Source: Streptococcus sanguinis (GTDB lineage Bacteria > Bacillota > Bacilli > Lactobacillales > Streptococcaceae). Taken from it: a DNA stretch of 64,000 nt. The stretch lies in NCBI RefSeq assembly GCF_900635155.1, contig NZ_LR134002.1, forward strand, positions 868,001 to 932,000, given 5' to 3'. Under the pieces are notes generated by a model. That model was not told the DNA's origin. It made no database searches and saw only the letters and a list, made by a program, of their open reading frames with translations. Each line of letters opens with the position of its first letter. Position 1 is the stretch's first letter. The position numbers and the translations under genes are program-made. Positions 56,932 to 64,000 of the stretch are shown one piece after another.

Positions 56932-58204
56932 ATTTTAAATAGTCTTTTAATTTCTCTATATTTTCTTCTAAGTTATCGTAAGGCAGCTTAGCATACTGGT
57001 AAGGGCAGCTAGCAAGGTAGCTCTGTTCAAAGAAGTCAAGCGACAGGCTGCTGTGTTTGAGAGCACTGACGGAAGAAAGTGACCTCAAGTCTAACAGAAT
57101 GCCGTCCTTGGTCAGATAGCTGGCTAGTGGCAGCTGAGCTTGCTCCAGTAGTATTTGGGCTTTTCTTGCTTCCTCTTCTTGAAGCTGCAGCAGCGCCAGC
57201 CTATTTTTTTCAAACATGAGACTGTCGATGTAAAGCGATAGGGCCTTTTGCATGATGAGGTTGCTGTCGTAGTCCACGGCGCTTTTGTAAGCGATGAAGG
57301 TCTTTTGAATCTGAGGCGGAAGGAGCAGGGCGGTAATCCTCAGGGCTGGGAAAAGGCTGGTAGAAAAGGACTTGATGTAGATGACCCGCTGGCTATTGTC
57401 TAGATAATGAAAGGTTAACTCCCGCCGGCTATCAAAGTCTGATAGGTAGTCATCCTCTACAATATAGACATCATAGAGCTGGGCTAGCCGAAGAATCTCT
57501 TCCTTGTCCTGCCGAGTGTATGAGTGGCCCAAGGGATAGTGAAAGCGAGGAATAGTGTAGAAAAACTTGATCTTTCCGCTTTGAAAAATCCTCTCAAGTT
57601 CTTGCAGATTAATTCCTTGCGGTGTTCTTTCAATGGTTTTATAAGGAAGTTTTTGCGCTAGCAGAAGATCATTAATCCGATGGTAGGTCGGCTGCTCCAC
57701 CAAGATACGCTCTTTTTGATTGGGAAATTCAATCTGTGAAAGGATATAGAGAGCCTGCTGGGTACCGGAAGTCAGTACCAGCTGATCCCTAGAAGCATAG
57801 ACAGCAGAGTCCAGCATTAGCTTTTGCACGGAGCGACGCAAATCCTCCAGTCCTTCCTGCTGAGGGTAATAGTTGAAGAGATAATTTTCCCGGCCAATCA
57901 GAGTTTCATTCACACAGAGTCGGAAATCCTCGTAGGCTTGGTGGCGATCATCCCTCACAGGCAGCTCCAAATCCTGCTTTTCTTCCTGAGCATTTTCCAG
58001 TACATAGTAGCCGCTTTTGGGAACGGCATAGATGTACTTCTGATACTTGAGCTCAATCAGAGCCTTTTGCGCGGTATCCTTACTGCAGTGATAACGCTCT
58101 GCCAGCTTGCGGACAGAAGGGATTTTCTGACCAGTAGCCAATTTTCCCTCTTTTATATCTTTAGTAATCTTATCAACGATGCGTTGGTATTTTGCTTTAA
58201 CCAT
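56930..58204 (-). CDS. pdxR: MocR-type transcriptional regulator (PdxR-like) lacking the PLP lysine
   Basis: A 424-residue protein: N-terminal GntR winged helix (GQKIPSVRKLAERYHCSKDTAQKAL) and a C-terminal fold-type-I aminotransferase domain. Seen: TSGTQQALYILSQI, LVEQPTYHRI, VEDDYLSDFD and SFSTSLFPALRI. In the last motif the Schiff-base lysine of typical MocR proteins (SFSK-x-L-x-P) is threonine. ATG 58204 is used because the predicted -10 covers the upstream in-frame ATGs; GGGGA is seven bases before it. Divergent from a pyridoxal kinase gene, which points to control of vitamin B6 salvage as by PdxR. The name rests on context. Confidence 0.8.
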   Translation of the reverse strand: MVKAKYQRIVDKITKDIKEGKLATGQKIPSVRKLAERYHCSKDTAQKALIELKYQKYIYAVPKSGYYVLENAQEEKQDLELPVRDDRHQAYEDFRLCVNETLIGRENYLFNYYPQQEGLEDLRRSVQKLMLDSAVYASRDQLVLTSGTQQALYILSQIEFPNQKERILVEQPTYHRINDLLLAQKLPYKTIERTPQGINLQELERIFQSGKIKFFYTIPRFHYPLGHSYTRQDKEEILRLAQLYDVYIVEDDYLSDFDSRRELTFHYLDNSQRVIYIKSFSTSLFPALRITALLLPPQIQKTFIAYKSAVDYDSNLIMQKALSLYIDSLMFEKNRLALLQLQEEEARKAQILLEQAQLPLASYLTKDGILLDLRSLSSVSALKHSSLSLDFFEQSYLASCPYQYAKLPYDNLEENIEKLKDYLK

Positions 58205-58237
58205 AAAACTGTCCCCATACAGATTTAATTTTTTCAT

Positions 58238-58267
58238 ATTGTAACTCATTTTCAGATATTTTACAAT
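58238..58267. promoter_or_regulatory. Overlapping divergent promoters built on one inverted repeat
   Basis: ATTGTAA (58238-58244) and TTACAAT (58261-58267) are exact reverse complements 16 bases apart. On the + strand they give TTGTAA-17-TACAAT for pdxK; on the minus strand the same bases give TTGTAA-17-TACAAT for pdxR. Each arm is the -35 of one promoter and the -10 of the other, so the two polymerases must exclude each other. Confidence 0.75.
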
Positions 58268-58288
58268 AGAGAACAAGTAGGAGGAGTC

Positions 58289-59179
58289 ATGAAAACAAAA
58301 ACAGTCATTCTGGCCACAGATATTTCTGGCTTAGGTAAGGTTGCCGCAACAGCTGCCCTGCCGCTTTTTGCAATTTGCCAGCTAGAAGTCGCCCTGTTGC
58401 CAACCATGATTTTGTCGTCCCATACAGGTGGTTTTTCAAATATCTATATAGATGATTACACGCATGGGATGCTTGCTTTTTTGAAACAATGGCAGAGCCT
58501 AGAGTTCAACTTTTCAGCTCTGATAACAGGATATTTGAAGTCTGATATTCAGGTGGAAAATTTGCTGCGCTTTAAAGAGGAAAAAAGCTTGCCCCTTATC
58601 GTGGATCCTATCATGGGGGATAAGGGAACTTTTTATCAGGGATTTTCAGATGCCCATCTAGACCATATGCGTCGCCTCTGCCAGCATGCTGATTTAGTTT
58701 TGCCCAATTTGACGGAAGCCTGTTTGTTATTGGAAGAACCCTACGAAGATAGTTTATCAGAAGATAGATGGGAGGACTACTGCAAGCGTTTGGCTGAGTT
58801 AGGACCGAGCAAGGTCTTGCTAACTGGCTTGCCCATGAAAGAGAATCAGATTGGTGTGGCCTATTTTGATGCGGGAACAGAAGGGTTTAACCTCTTTTCC
58901 AGTCCATCTCTGCCCCAGCAATTTTTTGGAACGGGTGATATATTGACGACACTTGTGGCTGCGGCTTTTGTTCAGGAGGTTGATATCAAGCAAGCCCTGC
59001 CTGTGATTTTGAAGTTTATTGAAAAGAGCTTGGAACTTAGCTTTAAAGAGCAAATAGATCCAAAGAAGGGCGTTTTTTACCAGCCCTACCTAGGAGAGCT
59101 TTTTGCTGATTTTCAAGCCTTGATGGAGGAAAAAGATGAAGAAACAAACACTCGATTTGCAAACCTTAACCATGATTAG
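58289..59179 (+). CDS. pdxK: Pyridoxal/pyridoxine kinase family protein
   Basis: A 296-residue ribokinase-fold kinase of the PdxK/PdxY group. Seen: ATDISGLGKVAATAALPLFA at the N-terminus, SSHTGGFSNIYIDD, VDPIMGDKGTFYQG, LPNLTEACLLLEEPY and the anion-hole motif GTGDILTTLVAAAF near residue 212. It phosphorylates B6 vitamers for salvage. The ribosome site is near-perfect (AGGAGGAG) and the leader is very short. It overlaps the ECF component gene by 44 bases. Confidence 0.9.
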   Translation: MKTKTVILATDISGLGKVAATAALPLFAICQLEVALLPTMILSSHTGGFSNIYIDDYTHGMLAFLKQWQSLEFNFSALITGYLKSDIQVENLLRFKEEKSLPLIVDPIMGDKGTFYQGFSDAHLDHMRRLCQHADLVLPNLTEACLLLEEPYEDSLSEDRWEDYCKRLAELGPSKVLLTGLPMKENQIGVAYFDAGTEGFNLFSSPSLPQQFFGTGDILTTLVAAAFVQEVDIKQALPVILKFIEKSLELSFKEQIDPKKGVFYQPYLGELFADFQALMEEKDEETNTRFANLNHD

Positions 59180-59702
59180 TTTATTTGCTGCTTTGATTTT
59201 TCTGAGCATTCAGTTTTTTAAAATTCCTGTCGGAGCTCAGTTTATTCACTTTGGGAATGCACTGGTGGTAGTGGGCTGTCTGATTTTTGGTAGTAAACTC
59301 GGCTTTTTAGCAGCCGCTATCGGATTGGGAATATTTGACTTGCTGAATGGTTACGCAGCGGAAATCCCAATTATCTTGTTAGAAGCACTTGCGGTGGCCG
59401 TGGTGATTCATTTTCTGTATGAAGGACTCTTTCAGAGAAAGGATAAACTAAGAAATATTCTTGTGACAGCAGTAGCTGCAGCTTTGGTGAAAATTGTGCT
59501 CAATATCTTCAAGTACACTCTGACAGGAACACTGTTTGGTTGGAGTAGCTTACCAGCAGCATTTTTGCTGGCAGTAGCTAAGATTACTGGTACATTTGGC
59601 TCCAGTCTAGCGACAGTCATCGCTGTCCCAATCTTATATCCAATCTTTCAGCAAGTTAGAAAAGCACACAAGCAAAGAAAGACTGTAGAAAAGCAGGGAT
59701 GA
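59136..59702 (+). CDS. ECF transporter S component, probably for vitamin B6
   Basis: A 188-residue membrane protein with about six helices and the S-component pattern: ALIFLSIQFFKIPVGAQFIHFGNALVVVG near the N-terminus and LLNGYAAEIPIILLEALAV. S components bind a vitamin and use a shared EcfAA'T energising module encoded elsewhere. Its overlap with a pyridoxal kinase gene and the divergent PdxR-like regulator suggest a B6 vitamer as substrate (PdxU-type); this is inference from context. Start ATG 59136 with GGAGG upstream. Confidence 0.8.
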   Translation: MKKQTLDLQTLTMISLFAALIFLSIQFFKIPVGAQFIHFGNALVVVGCLIFGSKLGFLAAAIGLGIFDLLNGYAAEIPIILLEALAVAVVIHFLYEGLFQRKDKLRNILVTAVAAALVKIVLNIFKYTLTGTLFGWSSLPAAFLLAVAKITGTFGSSLATVIAVPILYPIFQQVRKAHKQRKTVEKQG

Positions 59703-59726
59703 ATCAACAATCAGCATAAACAAAGA

Positions 59727-59755
59727 AACCGTCTGAAAGTCCTCAGACGGTTTTT
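59727..59755 (+). terminator. Terminator after the B6 unit
   Basis: Eleven-pair stem AAACCGTCTGA / TCAGACGGTTT, loop AAGTCC, then T-run. Confidence 0.85.
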
Positions 59756-59766
59756 GTGTTTTTCTC

Positions 59767-60414
59767 TTACATAAAATAAACGATAGCAAGGTATTGCAGG
59801 GCGGAAGCAGCTAGAATGAAAAGATGCCAAATCATGTGGAAGTAGGGCTTCTTTTGAGCATAGAAACCAGCTCCTACAGTATAGCAGAGACCACCAGCCA
59901 GCATGAGTCCCCAGAAGATAGGTCCAGTTTGACCGATAATCTGCGGAATGATAAAGACAACCAGCCAGCCCATAATCAGATAGAGAGCTAAGCTGAATTT
60001 TTCATTGACCTTCTTAGCGAAAATCTTATAGAGAATGCCAAAAATGGTCGTGCCCCACTGGATGGCAATGATGAGATAGCCAAACCAGTTATTCATCAGC
60101 GACAGCACGACTGGCGTGTAGCTGCCAGCGATAGCGATGTAAATCATGGAGTGGTCGATAATGCGCAAGATATACTTATGGGTCGAGCCATAGGACATTG
60201 AATGGTAGACAGTTGAAGAGAGGAACATAAGAAAGAGGCTGATAACAAAGATAGAAGTTCCGACAGCAGCCACCAATCCGTGCCCTTCATAGCTATAAAT
60301 AGCTGAGATAGGCAGCAGAATAAGCATCAGAACAGCCCCTACCGCATGGGTAACAGCGTTAGCAATTTCCTCTCCGAAGGATAGTTTTTTACTGAGTTTA
60401 AGCGCGTAGTTCAA
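59767..60414 (-). CDS. Hemolysin III / PAQR family membrane protein
   Basis: A 215-residue protein with seven predicted membrane helices: SFGEEIANAVTHAVGAVL, FLSSTVYHSM, IDHSMIYIAIAGSYTPV and FHMIWHLFILAAS. The conserved His and Ser residues form the putative zinc hydrolase site of the HlyIII/PAQR family. Probable start is TTG 60414: AGGAGGA lies eight bases upstream, whereas the ATG at 60432 is within that ribosome site. It overlaps the end of the DUF1836 gene by 17 bases. Whether it is hemolytic is unknown. Confidence 0.87.
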   Translation of the reverse strand: MNYALKLSKKLSFGEEIANAVTHAVGAVLMLILLPISAIYSYEGHGLVAAVGTSIFVISLFLMFLSSTVYHSMSYGSTHKYILRIIDHSMIYIAIAGSYTPVVLSLMNNWFGYLIIAIQWGTTIFGILYKIFAKKVNEKFSLALYLIMGWLVVFIIPQIIGQTGPIFWGLMLAGGLCYTVGAGFYAQKKPYFHMIWHLFILAASALQYLAIVYFM

Positions 60415-60859
60415 GATTTTCTTCCTCCTCATTTGGTACTTGGATTAGGGATAAGGTCTTTTGATAGAGTTTGACCGTCTGGCAGGCAGTGGAAATGATG
60501 GGTGCCACGTCTAGCTTGCTGCCATTCATGTAGTCAACGAAGTCATTATAGAGATCTTGCGAATCTGCTGATTTATGTAGCATATTTAAAGTAGCAGAAA
60601 TTTCCTGGATAGAAAAGACCGTTTTTAAGGTCGTGATAGCAATCAAGCGAGCTACCTGGCGGCGTTGATATTTTTTCTTGACTGGCTTGGCAATATAGCC
60701 ATGCTTGACATAGTTGTTAATCATAGAAGCGGTCAGTCCCTTGTCAGCAGCTGAAATAGAAGAGCCACAGACATTGTTTACATAGAGCAGAACTTGGTCC
60801 AAATATAGGTCTAGTTCTGGTAATTCGTCCCACTTGGGAAAAACTTGTTGAGAGTTCAA
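60398..60859 (-). CDS. DUF1836 family protein
   Basis: A 153-residue soluble protein with a MerR-like helix-turn-helix region (GLTASMINNYVKHGYIAKPVKKKYQRRQVARLIAITTLK), the DUF1836 hallmark. Probably a small regulator; targets unknown. Translationally coupled to the hemolysin III gene. Upstream (60860-60988) the two divergent transcripts share a 129-base region. Confidence 0.85.
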   Translation of the reverse strand: MNSQQVFPKWDELPELDLYLDQVLLYVNNVCGSSISAADKGLTASMINNYVKHGYIAKPVKKKYQRRQVARLIAITTLKTVFSIQEISATLNMLHKSADSQDLYNDFVDYMNGSKLDVAPIISTACQTVKLYQKTLSLIQVPNEEEENLELRA

Positions 60860-60988
60860 ATCTTTATCACTTTCTTATCTAGTCTTTATAACTAGATGAT
60901 AACATCTCTGTAAAACAAAGTCAAGCAAAAAATAGAATGTCCCATTGAAATTTGATATAATTTTAAAAAGAAGAAAGGGAGCTTTCAG

Positions 60989-61573
60989 ATGAAAAAACAA
61001 ACAATCTTTGATATGGCAGCCTTCCTAGGCAGTCTGATTTTTTGGTCTTGGCTCTATATGCGCTTTTTTTATGCCTACGTAGCCGTCGTCTTTTACAAGA
61101 ATCAGCCAGAATGGAACCTGCTGATACCAGCTTCTATCATCCTGACTCTGACAGCCATTACCTCGCTTTTTATTCGTGGTCTCTACAGTCGGCACATTCC
61201 CCGTTGGCAGGTAGTGGCTAGTTACACCCTCTATTTTCTCATTCTATTTTATGCCCTCTTTTTGAAAAATATCGGCAGGCAGGGCTTCAGTCTGGACCTG
61301 CAGTCTTTTACCTATAATTGGATTTATGGAGATAAGCTGGTACCAACCATGAATATCATTATGTTCATTCCGCTGGGCTTTCTCTGCAAGTTGTCATGGA
61401 AACATGTGGCTTATTTTACCTTAGCTATCGGTCTGGTTGAGGGGAGCCAGTATCTCTTTCACCTTGGCATTTTTGACTTGGGTGATATCTTGACCAATCT
61501 GCTAGGCTTCATCATCGGCAGCTATCTACTAGAGACAGCCTTAGGCAAATGGGTTGTCCGACACATTCACTAA
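60989..61573 (+). CDS. VanZ-like family membrane protein
   Basis: A 194-residue protein with five to six hydrophobic segments and the VanZ pattern: NWIYGDKLVPTMNIIMFIPLGFL near residue 110 and the acidic site in LAIGLVEGSQYLFHLGIFDLGDILTNLLGFIIG. VanZ gives low-level teicoplanin resistance in enterococci; most chromosomal homologues have unknown roles. Ribosome site AAAGGGAG. Confidence 0.85.
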   Translation: MKKQTIFDMAAFLGSLIFWSWLYMRFFYAYVAVVFYKNQPEWNLLIPASIILTLTAITSLFIRGLYSRHIPRWQVVASYTLYFLILFYALFLKNIGRQGFSLDLQSFTYNWIYGDKLVPTMNIIMFIPLGFLCKLSWKHVAYFTLAIGLVEGSQYLFHLGIFDLGDILTNLLGFIIGSYLLETALGKWVVRHIH

Positions 61574-61589
61574 ATGAAAGAAGGAAACT

Positions 61590-62318
61590 ATGAAAATTCT
61601 TATCCCAACTGCGAAAGAGTTGAATCTAACTGCGCCATCTGCAATCCCAAATCCACTTTCAGCACAAACTCAAGCTGTGTTGAATGAGTTGGCAACCATG
61701 TCAGTAGCTGACTTGGCATCTTTTTATAAAATTTCCCCAGAAAGAGCGGAGATAGAGCGGCAAGCCATTCAGGCTTTGCGAGAAGGAACTGCTCAGCATG
61801 CTCCAGCCCTCTATCTTTTTGATGGCCTTATGTACCGCCATATCAAGAGGAGGGACTATACCAAGGAGGAAAGTCAGTATATCGAGAAGCATCTTGCCAT
61901 CACATCAGCGCTTTACGGTGTCATCCCAGCCCTGGAGCCTATAGCGCCTCATCGCTTGGACTTTATGATGCCACTCAAGTTAGATGGGAAGAGTCTCAAG
62001 GCATTTTGGAAAGAAGCTTATGACAATGCTCTGGCAGAAGATGAGATGATTTTCTCCCTCCTGTCCAGCGAGTTTGAAACGGTCTTTTCCAAGGAAATCC
62101 GCCAGCGCATGATAGGCTTTAAGTTTCTGGAAGATCGAGACGGCCAGCTGAAAGTCCATTCGACCATCTCTAAAAAAGCGCGTGGTGAGTTTTTAACAGC
62201 TCTAATAACTAACCAAGTAACAGAAGTCGAACAGATGAAAAAATTAAGCTTTGCAGGCTTTACATACCGACCTGATCTGTCCAGTGACCAAGAGTTAGTT
62301 TATGTCAAGGAAGTATAA
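61590..62318 (+). CDS. yaaA: Peroxide stress protein YaaA
   Basis: A 242-residue YaaA (DUF328) protein. MKILIPTAKELNLTAPSAI at the start and the core YLFDGLMYRHIKRRDYTKEE near residue 75, RLDFMMPLKLDGKSLKAFWK and the C-terminal HSTISKKARGEFLTALI. In E. coli YaaA lowers free iron during peroxide stress. It follows the VanZ-like gene by 16 bases. Confidence 0.92.
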   Translation: MKILIPTAKELNLTAPSAIPNPLSAQTQAVLNELATMSVADLASFYKISPERAEIERQAIQALREGTAQHAPALYLFDGLMYRHIKRRDYTKEESQYIEKHLAITSALYGVIPALEPIAPHRLDFMMPLKLDGKSLKAFWKEAYDNALAEDEMIFSLLSSEFETVFSKEIRQRMIGFKFLEDRDGQLKVHSTISKKARGEFLTALITNQVTEVEQMKKLSFAGFTYRPDLSSDQELVYVKEV

Positions 62319-62409
62319 AAAGGAAAAACCGGTCCTTGTAACACTTTTGTAATATTTCCGTGATAAAATTGTTATAAAATAAATGAAGTTTCTAAGGAGT
62401 TTTAGAACT

Positions 62410-62682
62410 ATGGGAAAAATTAAGTCGAGTACTATCTCTGCTCAGAATGTTATCAGTGAATTGGTTGGGGTAGATACAAGTGACAAGCAAAATCAGCAGG
62501 TAGAGTTTAGCTATACAACAGAGATTGCTGGGATGGAAGCAGGCCGCCAAGCATGCAATCAAATGCTGCAGGCTGTCAGTGACTTTAGCGTAGCTGTCCT
62601 GGCTCAGGCTAATAAATTTCCTGATATAGCTTATAAAATTGAAAAGCGTGATGTAGAGCAGGCGCAACGTTGGAGCAACTGA
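62410..62682 (+). CDS. DUF3130/TIGR04197 type VII secretion protein (LXG adaptor 1)
   Basis: A 90-residue WXG100-like helical protein, MGKIKSSTISAQNVISELVG, with central EIAGMEAGRQACNQML and a helical tail. I recognise the TIGR04197/DUF3130 family, small partners encoded before LXG toxins that bind the LXG helices and guide them to the type VII secretion system. ATG 62410 has AAGGAG nine bases upstream; ATG 62383 precedes that site. The stop overlaps the next ATG by one base. An AT-rich -10-like sequence lies near 62373-62380. Confidence 0.8.
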   Translation: MGKIKSSTISAQNVISELVGVDTSDKQNQQVEFSYTTEIAGMEAGRQACNQMLQAVSDFSVAVLAQANKFPDIAYKIEKRDVEQAQRWSN

Positions 62683-63041
62683 TGATAAAAGATAAAAATC
62701 AAGAAAAACGTGAGCAATTACATAAGCAAATCATTCAGCTTGAGAATCAAGAAGAAGATCTTTTAGTTCTCAAAAGGCGTTATGAAGAGAAGGTAATGGA
62801 TTTTCGTACAGATATTTGGACGATGAATGCCCAAATAGAAAATTTGATAGATCCCGTATCAGAGACTAGTTCTACAAATCGTAAAATATGGGAAGAAAAC
62901 CAAGCCTTGCAGCAAACAATAGATAGCTACGTAGAGCAGGAGTTGGACAATGTTTCCAAACAAACAAGGAAAGTTCGGCAAAAATTAGATGAAAATCGAG
63001 AAAAATTGACGAAAGAAAGGAACTCTTTACCATGGGAGTAA
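62682..63041 (+). CDS. DUF3958 type VII secretion protein (LXG adaptor 2)
   Basis: A 119-residue, highly charged, nearly all-helical protein with heptad-like repeats and the segment FRTDIWTMNAQIENLID near residue 45. It fits the DUF3958 family, the second small LXG-associated helical partner. ATG 62682 is set by GGAG six bases upstream; the TTG at 62670 would start before that site. It overlaps the LXG gene by 10 bases, so all three are coupled. Confidence 0.78.
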   Translation: MIKDKNQEKREQLHKQIIQLENQEEDLLVLKRRYEEKVMDFRTDIWTMNAQIENLIDPVSETSSTNRKIWEENQALQQTIDSYVEQELDNVSKQTRKVRQKLDENREKLTKERNSLPWE

Positions 63042-64000
63042 AGTACAGTTCATCAGAGTCTTCACAGCTGATGGAGGCCATGGCTAATAATATTCAAGTG
63101 GCCAATGAGGTGACAGACCGATTGTCTCAGGGCTGTGACCACCTAATAGCTACCCTAGACTCAGGAGAACTCATGGGAGCTGCCTATACAGCAGGGAAAG
63201 GCCTCTTTTCAGAGATTATCATTCCTGCCATAAAGAAGCTACAGGCTGCAGTGGACGACATTCAAACGGAGTTAAATTCATACAGAGCTGCAGATGCTCA
63301 GGTAGCTGAGTACGGAAACCTCGACCTGGATCAGCTGAAGAAGACAAAAGAATTGAGAGAGCAGCAGCTAGCCTCTGTCAAAAAGGCTATTGAAGCCAAA
63401 GAATCTTTCTTAGAGCGTATGAAGTCTATTGCTACATTTAATATCGTTTCTCACATGCAGTCTCTGGTGATTCTTTCTAGTGCAGAGTCTCAAATTGAAT
63501 CACAAATCAAAGAATTGGAAGAGAAGATTGAAAAGCTGGAGTTCTTTGTCGCTCAGGTTTCTCAATATTTCAGCGATAGTCTAGAAGTCCTCCGTCTAGC
63601 TATCCAAGGAGCCAGCCAGCTAAGCCAAGTCCTAGTAGACAGCAACGGTAATCACTATGTTGATGGAGTGGACATGAGCTGGGTCAAGAAAATGCAAGGA
63701 CAGAAGATTGAAAGTATAAAATATGATTCTTCTAAGAATGCTAAGTATTTGGTTAAAGAATATGGAAATACTTTGAATAAGATAGAAAAAGCGTCTACTA
63801 TTAGTGAAAAGAAATCAGCAGTAGAAGAATTTTTAAATAAGAATTTTCCAGATCTAGACAAAGAGGTTCGGGATAACCTAATCAGTGAAATAGTAGAAGG
63901 AGTTGATAAACAGTTAGCTAACAATCCAACTGTGATCAAAAATTTACAGAAAGCTGGCCTTACCTGGGAGATGATTAAACAACTTAAGGCCTATTCACTT
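63032..64000 (+). CDS. LXG-domain type VII secreted effector (3' end beyond window)
   Basis: At least 323 residues, open to the end of the window. It begins MGVKYSSSESSQLMEAMANN; the LXG motif lies in LDSGELMGAAYTAGKGLF near residue 52. The long helical LXG domain continues to about 200, including coiled-coil ESQIESQIKELEEKIEKLEF. After VLVDSNGNHYVDGVDMSWVKKMQGQKI near 210 comes a linker region; the toxic C-terminal domain and the immunity gene lie outside. LXG proteins are contact-delivered interbacterial toxins in streptococci. Confidence 0.88.
   Translation, partial: MGVKYSSSESSQLMEAMANNIQVANEVTDRLSQGCDHLIATLDSGELMGAAYTAGKGLFSEIIIPAIKKLQAAVDDIQTELNSYRAADAQVAEYGNLDLDQLKKTKELREQQLASVKKAIEAKESFLERMKSIATFNIVSHMQSLVILSSAESQIESQIKELEEKIEKLEFFVAQVSQYFSDSLEVLRLAIQGASQLSQVLVDSNGNHYVDGVDMSWVKKMQGQKIESIKYDSSKNAKYLVKEYGNTLNKIEKASTISEKKSAVEEFLNKNFPDLDKEVRDNLISEIVEGVDKQLANNPTVIKNLQKAGLTWEMIKQLKAYSL

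Overview
The window is from the chromosome of a low-to-moderate-GC Firmicute, almost certainly a Streptococcus of the sanguinis/gordonii/cristatus kind. This is an inference from gene content: rexB-rexA in place of a canonical addBA, a histidine operon behind a His T-box, rmlA-rmlC with a nearby rmlB, DUF3042 next to miaA, hflX-rnz-recJ-apt, and a type VII LXG effector locus. Nearly all genes are on the + strand, with strong Shine-Dalgarno sequences and many overlapping start/stop pairs. No rRNA, tRNA, CRISPR array, IS element or integrase was recognised.

Region 1 (1-7.6 kb) is accessory DNA. The 3' end of an rlmD-type 23S rRNA methyltransferase gene is followed by an AT-rich island. It holds an ABC-2 transporter operon, a fused ABC exporter and an unknown HEPN/DUF4145-like protein. 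A second, 93%-identical 140-base copy of the rlmD 3' end and its downstream sequence closes the island, as after site-specific integration. Beyond it lies a pair of genes resembling aminoglycoside-modifying enzymes (AAC(6')-like, APH-like).

Region 2 (7.6-19.7 kb) holds a GH13 alpha-glucan hydrolase with a cre-like site, an AbrB/Doc toxin-antitoxin pair with a palindromic operator inside its promoter, several small conserved genes, and the recombination nuclease-helicase rexB-rexA.

Region 3 (19.7-28.4 kb) is a complete histidine pathway: T-box, hisC-Z-G-D-B-H-A-F-I, then hisE-hisK behind an apparent second promoter.

Region 4 (28.4-48 kb) is housekeeping: miaA, hflX, rnz, recJ, apt, metA (with two MET-box-like sites), a DnaD-domain gene, yghU, trmK, a Nif3-family gene and a ZIP transporter. 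Three genes here look broken by single small lesions: a WYL regulator, an acyltransferase and a Nudix hydrolase.

Region 5 (48-64 kb) carries dTDP-rhamnose precursor genes, cutC, a heterodimeric BmrCD-like ABC exporter, and a vitamin B6 salvage unit (MocR/PdxR-like regulator divergent from pyridoxal kinase and an ECF S component) with an overlapping symmetric promoter. A hemolysin III gene, yaaA and the start of a type VII LXG toxin operon (DUF3130, DUF3958, LXG protein) follow; the LXG gene runs off the end.
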